Source of the DNA: G963675935 sp963823895
Lineage (GTDB): Bacteria; Planctomycetota; Planctomycetia; Pirellulales; Thermoguttaceae
Direction: 5' to 3'
NCBI GenBank assembly: GCA_963823895.1
Contig: CAWGNG010000020.1
Span: 248,001-312,000, forward strand
DNA length: 64,000 nucleotides
How positions within the stretch are numbered: the first letter of the stretch is position 1; each line of letters starts with the position of its first letter. Shown here one piece after another: positions 48,068 to 55,657 of the stretch. The notes under the pieces are model-generated. The model had not been told where the DNA came from, made no database searches, and saw only the letters and a list, made by a program, of their open reading frames with translations. Position numbers and translations under genes: made by a program.

Positions 48068-49774
48068 ATGCCAACGAAGCTTTCGACCATCGAGATCGAC
48101 ATGAGCCAGTTGGAAGACGCTCTGCGGCAAGCCGAGAAAAAACTCGACGAGAAGGATTATGCGATCCTCAGGGCGGTGGTGGATGCCTACGACACCATCG
48201 CCGAGTTAGTGGACGACAAGAACACCACGATCGCTCGCTTGCGGAAGCTGCTTTTCGGTTCGCGGACCGAGAAAACGAAGACGGTGATCGGCGGCGGCAA
48301 GGATTTGGCGTCGCCGCGGTCGGCATCTGCGGCCGTTTCGACTGCCGTGGTGTTGGCGCCGGAAGACGCGGCGAAAACGCCTGCCAAAGGACACGGCCGC
48401 AACGGGGCCGACGCCTACGCCGGGGCGGAGAAGGTTGCGGTGCCTCACGAGTCGCTCCAGCCGGGTGACGCCTGCCCGAAGTGCGACAAGGGCACAGTCT
48501 ACGAGACGGGCCGGCCGGGCGTGCTGGTTCGATTGGTGGGGCAGGCCCCGATTCAGGCCAAGATTTACGAACTGCAGAAGTTGCGGTGCAACTTGTGCGG
48601 CGTCGTCTTCACGGCCCAGTCGCCCGACGAGGTGGGCCCGGAAAAGTATGATGCAACGGCGGGCAGCATGATCGCCTTGCTGAAGTACGGAACCGGGATG
48701 CCCTTCAACCGCGAGGAGAAGCTACAAGGAAGCTTGGGCATTCCGCTGCCGGCTTCGACCCAATGGGAGATCGTTCACGCCAAGGCCGAGAAGATCGAGC
48801 CGGCTTTCGCGGAATTGATTCGCCAGGCGGCGCAAGGCGAGGTGGTTTTCAATGATGATACGACGGTCAAGATTCTGGAGCTGATGGGCGCACGAGCCAA
48901 GGAAGAGACTTTCGCCGCAGAGGCTGCCGACACTTCAGCCGAGGGCTCGGCGAAGAAACCGCCGGCCGAGCGCAAGGGCATGTTCACTTCGGGCGTTGTT
49001 TCCAGCAAGGAAGACCGCAAGATCGCCCTGTTTTTCAGCGGGCGTCAACACGCGGGCGAGAATCTGGCGGACGTGCTGATCGAGCGTGCCGAATCGTTGG
49101 CCGCGCCGATTCAGATGTGTGATGCCTTGCCGCGGAATTTGCCTGGGGAGCTGGCGACGATCGTGGCCCACTGTCTGGCCCACGGACGGCGGCAGTTCGT
49201 GGAAGTGGCGGAACGTTTTCCCGAGGAGTGCCGGCACGTGTTGGAAGCGCTCGCCGTGATTTACAAGAATGACGGCATCGCCCGAGAGCGAAATCTGTCG
49301 CCGCAGGAACGATTGCTCTTCCACCAGGCCGAGAGCGGCCCGGTGATGGAAGAACTTCACGCCTGGCTTGTCCGACAATTCGAGCAACGGTGCGTCGAGC
49401 CAAACTCGTCGTTGGGCAGCGCGATTTCGTACCTGTTGAAACACTGGGAGCGGCTGACGTTGTTCCTCCGCGTGGCCGGCGCGCCGCTGGACAACAACGT
49501 GTGCGAACGCGCGCTAAAGCGGGCGATCCTGCACCGCAAAAACGCCTTGTTCTACAAGACGTGCCACGGCGCGGAGGTGGGGGATTTGTTTATGAGCCTG
49601 ATCCACACCTGCGAACTGTGCGGCGCGAACCCGTTCGACTACCTGACTGAGCTTGAGCGGCATGCGGGCGAGTTATCCGCCAATCCAGAGCACTGGATGC
49701 CGTGGAACTATCGAGACGCGCTGGAGAGCAAAGGAACGCGACATGTCAAAACACCGTCCGAAGAAAGCCGTTAA
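48068..49774 (+). CDS. tnpC: IS66 family transposase TnpC
   Basis: 568 residues, ATG at 48068. An N-terminal coiled coil with leucine-rich segments (QLEDALRQAEKKLDEKDYAIL...IARLRKLLFGSRTEKTK) is followed by a zinc finger (GDACPKCDKGTVYE...LRCNLCGVVF). The DDE catalytic domain carries the first Asp in VVFNDDTTVKIL, the second region around IQMCDALPRN, and the Glu in LDNNVCERALKRAILHRKN. The C-terminal IS66 tail is CELCGANPFDYL. It is intact and probably active. The intergenic space after tnpB is 155 bases. Confidence 0.95.
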   Translation: MPTKLSTIEIDMSQLEDALRQAEKKLDEKDYAILRAVVDAYDTIAELVDDKNTTIARLRKLLFGSRTEKTKTVIGGGKDLASPRSASAAVSTAVVLAPEDAAKTPAKGHGRNGADAYAGAEKVAVPHESLQPGDACPKCDKGTVYETGRPGVLVRLVGQAPIQAKIYELQKLRCNLCGVVFTAQSPDEVGPEKYDATAGSMIALLKYGTGMPFNREEKLQGSLGIPLPASTQWEIVHAKAEKIEPAFAELIRQAAQGEVVFNDDTTVKILELMGARAKEETFAAEAADTSAEGSAKKPPAERKGMFTSGVVSSKEDRKIALFFSGRQHAGENLADVLIERAESLAAPIQMCDALPRNLPGELATIVAHCLAHGRRQFVEVAERFPEECRHVLEALAVIYKNDGIARERNLSPQERLLFHQAESGPVMEELHAWLVRQFEQRCVEPNSSLGSAISYLLKHWERLTLFLRVAGAPLDNNVCERALKRAILHRKNALFYKTCHGAEVGDLFMSLIHTCELCGANPFDYLTELERHAGELSANPEHWMPWNYRDALESKGTRHVKTPSEESR

Positions 49775-50321
49775 GACGGCAGATTCCGCGGCTAGGCTGC
49801 GTAAGGCATTGGCGAAACGCAGCAAAGGCGACCTGATCGACGTTCTGCTGGAATTGGCGAAAGATGACCGCACGATTCTCCGCCAACTCGACGCCAGATT
49901 CGAGTTGCAGGCCCCGGCCGGAGAACTGGCTGCCGCGACGCGGCAAGCCATCGCCGACGCGACCGACTTCGACGAACGAGACATCAACCGCAATTTCAGC
50001 TACGACTACGCGGCCTATGAAGCGGTGAAACGCAACCTAAGCCGATTGGTCGATCTGGGACAGTTGCGGCCGGCGATGGAGCTTTCGCTGGATTTGATGA
50101 AGCAAGGGAGCCAGCAGGTGGAAATGAGTGACGAGGGAATGATGACGGCAGACATCGAGGAGTGTTTCGCGGTGATCATCAAGGCCCTGAAGAAGTGCGA
50201 CCTGCCGCCGGCCGAGATCATCGCATGGTGCGAGGGAATGACGGCAACCGACAGCGTGGGCTTCATCTGTGACGAGGAACTTGGGGCACTGCGAAACCAC
50301 ATTGAGGCGTCACGGTCGTGA
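49743..50321 (+). CDS. IS66 passenger protein of unknown function
   Basis: 192 residues, ATG at 49743 with AAAGGA upstream. It overlaps the tnpC stop by 32 bases in another frame, so it is probably translated with tnpC. Basic N-terminus (MSKHRPKKAVKTADSAARLRKAL), then helical segments: DLIDVLLELAKDDRTILRQL, YAAYEAVKRNLSRLVDLGQL, IEECFAVIIKALKKCDLPPA. A conserved-looking aromatic/acidic end follows (IIAWCEGMTATDSVGF). The helical-hairpin pattern resembles TPR-like or SWIM-associated C-terminal regions, but no family can be named. Possible roles are regulation of transposition or target choice (inference). Confidence 0.7.
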   Translation: MSKHRPKKAVKTADSAARLRKALAKRSKGDLIDVLLELAKDDRTILRQLDARFELQAPAGELAAATRQAIADATDFDERDINRNFSYDYAAYEAVKRNLSRLVDLGQLRPAMELSLDLMKQGSQQVEMSDEGMMTADIEECFAVIIKALKKCDLPPAEIIAWCEGMTATDSVGFICDEELGALRNHIEASRS

Positions 50322-50418
50322 CACCTCGCCTCGTACCTCTCGTCGCCGATCCCGTGGCGGCACATCGCGTCTGGCATCGCCCTCCGATCATCGACCGTCC
50401 GTCGCCGTCACCACCGCC

Positions 50419-51612
50419 CGGCGATCAAAGATCTTTCACGGCTGCCGCAAGGACACGGTGATCCCGGACGACGGCATCGACGGCCGCAACTGGCGCGACG
50501 ATTTTCAACTGACGCTGCACCTGCAAGACGAGGTCCGCATCACGCGGCCTACGGGGAACATCTTCCTCACGAACATTCACCGCGTGTATTCCGGCGACGA
50601 TATCCCGCCGTCGCCGGACGACGAGAACACGATGGACTACTTCCTGGGCAAGCGGCCCACGGGCGCGACGACGGATTCCAAGGTGGACCTGGGGATGATC
50701 GTGCGGGACATCGAGGAGTTGATGATCCTGAACGACGAGGCGCACCATATTCACGATCCGGGCATGGCGTGGTTTAAGTCGATCGAAGACATCCACAACC
50801 GCTTGAAGCAGAAGGGGGCGTCGCTTTCGATGCAGGTCGATACAACCGCCACGCCAAAACACAACAACGGGGCGATTTTCGTGCAGACGGTGGCGGATTA
50901 TCCGCTGGTCGAGGCGTTCGCGCAGACGATCTTGAAGGATTTGCGCCTGGTCAGTGGCTATGACGTGCTGTACGGCAAGATAAAGGCGTTCGTGCAGGAG
51001 GAGTTGTTCGACCGCCCGGTGGAGTTGGAAGACCCGAACACACTGCGCAACCTGTCGGAATTGGCCGCCACGAAGACGCTGATCGAGACGTTCAAGAAGG
51101 CGATCAACGCCCTGACTGTTCGGGAAAAGGGCGACGCCGAAATCCGCGACACGATCAAGTTGCGGCAAACCCGGCCTTTTGTCGCCAAGGATCAAGGCTA
51201 TCTCGTGCCGAAGAAGAGCGTTTTTAACCGCATCATCGGCGATAGCCCGTTGGAACTGGAATTCGCCAACTTCCTTGAGGGCTGCGATGACGTGGTCTCT
51301 TATGCGAAGAACTACTTGGCCGTCCATTTCAAGCTCGATTACGTGAACGCCGATGGCGACATTTCCAACTACTACCCGGATTTCCTGGTCAAACTGTCGG
51401 ACACGCGGGTCGTCGTAGTCGAGACGAAGGGGCAGGAGGATTTGGACGTTCCGCTGAAGATGGCGCGGCTGCGGCAATGGTGCGAGGACATCAACCGGGT
51501 GCAAAAAGACGTGAAATACGACTTTGTTTTCGTGGATCAGGAGAATTTCGAGAAATACAAGCCGAGCTCATTCAGGCAATTGGTCGATGGGTTCAGGGAT
51601 TACAAAGAGTGA
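50419..51612 (+). pseudogene. type III restriction (Res) subunit remnant
   Basis: The frame carries NWRDDFQLTLHLQDEVRITR, NIFLTNIHRVYSGDDIPPSP, the DEAD-box motif II (MILNDEAHHIHD) and TTATPKHNNGAIFVQTVADYPLVEA (motif III region). It then jumps to LVSGYDVLYGKIKAFVQEEL and the C-terminal nuclease-like part with NYYPDFLVKL...VVVVETKGQED (PD-ExK). Full-length proteins have 850-1000 residues. Here the N-terminus with Walker A, and the second helicase domain between VEAFAQTILK and DLRLVSG, are missing. The gene was cut at its 5' side near the IS66 end and deleted internally. No Mod methyltransferase partner is present. Confidence 0.7.
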
Positions 51613-51968
51613 GGATATCTGTCCGTGTGCCGCGCGGGACAACCCTGCGAATGTCCGGCTCGGCAAGCCGGACCTACTTTACGTGGAAAAGCGGGCTGTT
51701 TATGGCTTCCGGCATATCTTGCCAGGTACGGGCGGCAGCGGGTATACTACACGCTCGCAGTCCTCCCCTGGCGGGGAATGTGTGAGGCGTCCTTTGTACC
51801 GATGCCGCCGGTCGCCGGGGGGTGTTTTGGGGGTCTGCTTCGATTTTTGTGTCAGAGAATCACGGGCAAGATGCCCGTGCTACAGGGACAATCCCGCCGT
51901 CCAAAGGGGACAGTCCCATTGGGGTTGACACGAGAATTGGGACAGCCCCCACGGCCCGATGGAGATTT
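51613..51968. repeat. leader of thrS with palindromic elements
   Basis: No gene. CACGGGCAAGATGCCCGTGC (51862-51881) is a hairpin of the same family as 40342-40392. The 45-base palindrome at 51906-51950 follows. GGAG at 51961-51964 is the thrS ribosome site. A T-box is not expected in this group and none is seen. Confidence 0.55.
51906..51950. repeat. 45-bp palindromic element, intergenic copy before thrS
   Basis: GGGGACAGTCCCATTGGGGT...GAGAATTGGGACAGCCCCC has the same length and outer bases as the in-frame copies at 4206-4250 and 62517-62561, but shows more drift, as expected outside a coding region. Confidence 0.8.
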
Positions 51969-53933
51969 ATGCTGAAAGTCATTCTTCCCGACGGAAAGTC
52001 TGTGGAGTATTCCCGTCGCGTTCGGCCGATCGATGTTGCCGCGGAGATTGGTCCGCGGCTGGCCAAGGCCACGCTGGCCGCCGAAGTGGATGGGCAAATG
52101 GCGGGCGTCAACGATCTTCTGCCCGCCGAAGGGGAAGTTGCCCTTCGTCTGATTACGGCCAAAGACCCGCAAGCCCTCGATCTGTTGCGGCATTCATGTG
52201 CGCACGTGATGGCGCGGGCGATCATGCGGCTGTTCCCGGGCGTGCAGTTGGCCTTCGGGCCGACGGTGGCCGACGGGTTCTATTACGATTTTGAGATGGA
52301 GCACGCCCTGTCGGAGGAGGACTTCCCCAAGATCGAGGCCGAGATGGCGCGGATCGTCAAGGAGGACGAGGCGTTCGAGCGGGTCGAGATGGATCGGCAG
52401 GCGGCGATCGAGTTGTGCCGCGATCTGCGGCAGGCGCTGAAGGTCGAGCACCTGGAGGACGGGCGGCTTTCGAGCGAAGCGACCGTGTCGTTTTACCGCC
52501 AAGGCGAGTTCGTCGACCTCTGCCGCGGGCCGCATATCCCCAGCGCGGGGGCGATCGGGGCGTTCAAACTGATGTCGGTCGCCGGGGCGTACTGGCGGGG
52601 CGACGCCTCGCGGCAGCAGTTGCAGCGGCTCTACGGCACCGCCTTCTTCAGCAAGCAGGAGCTCGACGACCATCTGCGGCGGATGGAGGAGGCCAAGCGC
52701 CGCGACCATCGCCTGCTGGGCAAGCAGCTCGATCTGTTCTTTATCGATCCGGCCGTCGGCCAGGGGCTCGTGTTCTGGCTGCCGAAGGGGGCGGTGGTGC
52801 GGCATGAGTTGGAGAACTTCCTCTACGCCGAGTTGATCCATCGCGGCTACCAGCCGGTCAACACGCCGGTCATCGGCAACGTGAATTTGTACAAGACTTC
52901 CGGTCATTATCCGTATTACAAGGAGTCGCAGTTTCCGCCGATCGAGGTCGGCGAGGATGAGCTATACTTGCTGCGTCCGATGAACTGCCCGCACCACGTA
53001 ACGATCTACAAATCGAAGCCGCGGAGCTACCGCGAATTGCCGCTGCGGCTAGCGGAGTTCGGCACGGTACACCGCTTCGAGCAGTCGGGCGAGTTGAACG
53101 GGATGACGCGGGTGCGCGGCTTCACGCAGGACGACGCCCACATCTTTTGCACCGAGGAACAGGTGGCCGCCGAGTTTCGCGGCTGTCTGGACATGACGCA
53201 GTTCGTCTTGAAGACGCTCGGATTGGACGACTACCGCGTGCGGTTGGGGTTCCGCGATCCGGCCAGCGACAAGTACGTCGGCAACATCGAGAACTGGCAG
53301 CGGGCGGAAGAGGCGCTCGAGCGGGTCTGCGGCGAGATGAGCCTGCCGAACTTGCACGTCGAGCGCGGCGAGGCGGCGTTCTACGGGCCGAAGGCCGATT
53401 TCATCGTCGCTGACTGCATCGGCCGCGACTGGCAACTCGGCACCGTGCAACTCGACTACAACCTGCCCAGCCCGCAGCGATTTGCCCTGGAATACATCGG
53501 CGACGACAACGCGCCGCACCAGCCGGTAATGATCCATCGCGCGCCGTTCGGGTCGTTCGAGCGGTTCGTGGGGATGTTGATCGAGCATTTTGCCGGGGCG
53601 TTTCCGCTCTGGCTGGCCCCCGAGCAGGTGCGGGTGATGGTCGTCAGCCAGAAGGCCGAGGAGTACGGCCGGGGCGTCGAGCGGCAACTGGCCGAGGCGG
53701 GCTTCCGCGTCGGCGGCGACTATCGGGCGGAGAAGATCGGCGCCAAAATCCGCGACGCCCAATTGGAGTTGATCCCGTACATGTTTGTGATCGGCGGGCG
53801 CGAGGCCGAAGAGGGCAAAGTGGCGGTCCGCGATCGCATCGAGGGCGATCTCGGCGCCATGCCGCTGCCCGCGGCAATCGAACGGCTGCGGGCGGAAGTC
53901 GCGGCGAAAACGGTGCGGAAGACGGCGAAGTAG
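51969..53933 (+). CDS. thrS: threonine--tRNA ligase
   Basis: 654 residues. ATG at 51969 with GGAG four bases upstream; longer in-frame starts would translate the repeats and are rejected. Domains: TGS (MLKVILPDGKSVEYSRRVRPIDVA) at 1-60; the editing/alanyl-like second domain with HSCAHVMARAIMRLFPG and DLCRGPHIPSAG; the class II catalytic core with YLLRPMNCPHHVTIYKSKPR, FGTVHRFEQSGELNGMTRVRGFTQDDAHIFC and HRAPFGSFERFVGMLIEHFAG; and a C-terminal anticodon-binding domain (VMVVSQKAEEYGRGVERQL). It charges tRNA-Thr, is essential, and is intact. infC follows on the same strand, as in most bacteria. Confidence 0.97.
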   Translation: MLKVILPDGKSVEYSRRVRPIDVAAEIGPRLAKATLAAEVDGQMAGVNDLLPAEGEVALRLITAKDPQALDLLRHSCAHVMARAIMRLFPGVQLAFGPTVADGFYYDFEMEHALSEEDFPKIEAEMARIVKEDEAFERVEMDRQAAIELCRDLRQALKVEHLEDGRLSSEATVSFYRQGEFVDLCRGPHIPSAGAIGAFKLMSVAGAYWRGDASRQQLQRLYGTAFFSKQELDDHLRRMEEAKRRDHRLLGKQLDLFFIDPAVGQGLVFWLPKGAVVRHELENFLYAELIHRGYQPVNTPVIGNVNLYKTSGHYPYYKESQFPPIEVGEDELYLLRPMNCPHHVTIYKSKPRSYRELPLRLAEFGTVHRFEQSGELNGMTRVRGFTQDDAHIFCTEEQVAAEFRGCLDMTQFVLKTLGLDDYRVRLGFRDPASDKYVGNIENWQRAEEALERVCGEMSLPNLHVERGEAAFYGPKADFIVADCIGRDWQLGTVQLDYNLPSPQRFALEYIGDDNAPHQPVMIHRAPFGSFERFVGMLIEHFAGAFPLWLAPEQVRVMVVSQKAEEYGRGVERQLAEAGFRVGGDYRAEKIGAKIRDAQLELIPYMFVIGGREAEEGKVAVRDRIEGDLGAMPLPAAIERLRAEVAAKTVRKTAK

Positions 53934-53934
53934 A

Positions 53935-54067
53935 GGTCAGTGGCTAGTGGCTAGTGGCTAGTGGTCAGTGGCCAGAGGACCGAGGATCAGTAGAATCGAA
54001 CCAGCAATCATTTCCTAGTGCTAATCACTGGCCACTGGCCACTGGCCACTAGCCACTGGCCACTATC
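53935..54067. repeat. long palindrome of GTGGCTA/GTGGCCA units between thrS and infC
   Basis: A 5' arm of repeated AGTGGCTAGTGGCTAGTGG is followed after an AT-richer centre (about 53975-54025) by its complement CCACTGGCCACTAGCCACTGG. It has the same G-arm/AT-centre/C-arm plan as the other long palindromes in the window. Confidence 0.75.
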
Positions 54068-54092
54068 CACCAACCACAGAGGACCAATTCGT

Positions 54093-54617
54093 ATGGGAAA
54101 ATGGAGGCCGCCAGAAGTAACCGGCAAACAGCGAATCAACGAACAAATTCGGATTACGCCCGTCCGCGTGATCGGGGCCGACGGGACGCAATTGGGCATT
54201 CTCGCGACGGACGAGGCGTTGCGGCAGGCGCGGACGCTGGACCTCGATCTGGTCGAGGTGGCCCCGGCCGAGCGTCCGCCCGTCTGCCGCATCATGGACT
54301 ACGGCAAGTTCAAGTATCAGCAGAAGAAGCGGCAGCACAAGGGGCACGCTCATCAGGTGAAGATCAAGGAGATTCGGGTGCGGCCGAAGACCGGCGGCAA
54401 CGACATCCAGGTGAAGGTGAACAAGGCCCGCGAGTTTCTGGCCGAGAAGGACAAGGTGATCGTGACGGTGGTGTTTCGCGGCCGCGAGTTGGCGCACGTG
54501 GACGAAGGCCGCCGGGTGATCGACGACGTCTTGGCCCAGTTGGCCGACGTATCGAAGATCGAGTCGCCCCCGGTTCACCACGGCCGCCGGATGATCTGCA
54601 CATTGGCGCCGAAATGA
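54093..54617 (+). CDS. infC: translation initiation factor IF-3
   Basis: 174 residues. ATG at 54093 with AGAGGA about nine bases upstream; this is an ordinary start, not the ATT/ATC often used by infC. N-domain: RINEQIRITPVRVIGADGTQLGIL, DLVEVAPAERPPVCRIMDYGKFKYQ. The linker and C-domain are also normal: IKEIRVRPKTGGNDIQVKVNKAREFLAEKDKVIVTVVFRGREL. IF-3 binds the 30S subunit and checks the start codon. The usual downstream genes rpmI and rplT are absent; a DNA methyltransferase follows instead. Confidence 0.96.
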   Translation: MGKWRPPEVTGKQRINEQIRITPVRVIGADGTQLGILATDEALRQARTLDLDLVEVAPAERPPVCRIMDYGKFKYQQKKRQHKGHAHQVKIKEIRVRPKTGGNDIQVKVNKAREFLAEKDKVIVTVVFRGRELAHVDEGRRVIDDVLAQLADVSKIESPPVHHGRRMICTLAPK

Positions 54618-54697
54618 GTGGTTGTGTTTGTGGCTCGCGAAGGAGTGCATCGGCGTGCCTTGGGGCATTGTCGGTAGTTGATCGGGGACGGGATGCC

Positions 54698-55657
54698 ATG
54701 CCGAGTTTGACTGAGACCGTGAAGAAGCATGAGCGGTGGGATGTTCCGCATCCGATACCGTACCAGGGGAGCAAGCGCGGCCTCGCCCCGATTATTCTGT
54801 CGTATTTTCCAGCCCATTTTCGCCGTCTTGTGGAGCCATTCGCCGGTTCGGCGGCGATTTCGCTGGCTGCCGGGTATCGCAGGTTGAGCGATCGGTTCTG
54901 GATTAACGATGCGCACGCTCCTCTAATCGATCTGTGGCGCGAGATTGTCGATCGTCCCGAGGAATTGGCCGCCAAGTATTCACGACTTTGGCGAACCCAG
55001 CTTGGCCAAGAACGGGATTACTACGATACTGTTCGGCGGAAGTTTAACGCGACTCATAAGCCCGAGTACTTCCTCTATTTACTTGCCCGTTGCGTGAAGG
55101 CAGCGATTCGTTACAATGGGGACGGACATTTCAACAATAGCCCTGATAACCGACGCAAAGGGGCACGCCCTGCCACAATGCGAGGTCGCATTCTGGGAGC
55201 GTCATCGCTGTTGCACGGGCGAACCGAATTGAGTTCGTGCGATTATCGGGAAGTGCTCGCTCAATGCAATTCGGCTGAGTTGATCTACATGGATCCGCCT
55301 TACCAGGGCGTGTGCAAGAACAGGGACAACCGGTATTGCCCGAAAATCGAACACGAGGACTTCTGTGACCAATTGGCGTCGCTGAACGACAAAGGCTGCA
55401 AGTATCTCGTGAGTTACGACGGCCGAATGGGCGAGAAGACCTATGGAGAACCGCTGCCGAAACGGCTGGAATTGCATCATATCGAGGTTCATGCGGGCCG
55501 CTCGACTCAAGCGACGTTGCTCGGCAGGAATTGTGACACGTACGAGTCGCTGTACCTTTCTCCGGCGCTGGCCAAGGCAAGAGCGAAGAGGCCGTCGCAA
55601 ATTGTAGTAGCGGACACATGGAGATTGCACCATGCCGGCACCCTCAATTGTGCGTGA
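54698..55657 (+). CDS. D12-class (Dam-type) N6-adenine DNA methyltransferase
   Basis: 319 residues, ATG at 54698. S-adenosylmethionine-binding motif region: PIPYQGSKRGLAPIILSYFP and LVEPFAGSAAISLA. Catalytic motif: LIYMDPPYQGVCK (DPPY). These are the signatures of alpha-group (D12) enzymes such as Dam and DpnM. It overlaps the following type IIG gene by 26 bases, so both are co-translated as a restriction-modification unit. It may protect one strand or a second recognition half-site (inference). Intact. Confidence 0.92.
   Translation: MPSLTETVKKHERWDVPHPIPYQGSKRGLAPIILSYFPAHFRRLVEPFAGSAAISLAAGYRRLSDRFWINDAHAPLIDLWREIVDRPEELAAKYSRLWRTQLGQERDYYDTVRRKFNATHKPEYFLYLLARCVKAAIRYNGDGHFNNSPDNRRKGARPATMRGRILGASSLLHGRTELSSCDYREVLAQCNSAELIYMDPPYQGVCKNRDNRYCPKIEHEDFCDQLASLNDKGCKYLVSYDGRMGEKTYGEPLPKRLELHHIEVHAGRSTQATLLGRNCDTYESLYLSPALAKARAKRPSQIVVADTWRLHHAGTLNCA

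Larger units (their letters stand above)
47131..50321 (+). mobile_element. IS66 family element with passenger gene
   Basis: Three intact IS66 genes (tnpA-like, tnpB, tnpC) in standard order, plus a fourth gene overlapping tnpC. Terminal inverted repeats could not be fixed by eye. The limits given are those of the coding block; the true ends probably lie between about 46980 and 50420. The right side interrupts or abuts a type III restriction gene remnant. Confidence 0.75.

Noticed and set aside
47131..50321. tnpB of the IS66 element as an RNA-guided nuclease
   Set aside because: The name is shared, but the 113-residue protein has the IS66 Orf2 pattern (ADFRRGIDGL, FVFRNR) and no RuvC motif.
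51822..51968. N-terminal extension of thrS reading through the palindromes
   Set aside because: The extension would encode only repeat sequence, and the TGS domain begins exactly at ATG 51969, which has its own ribosome site.
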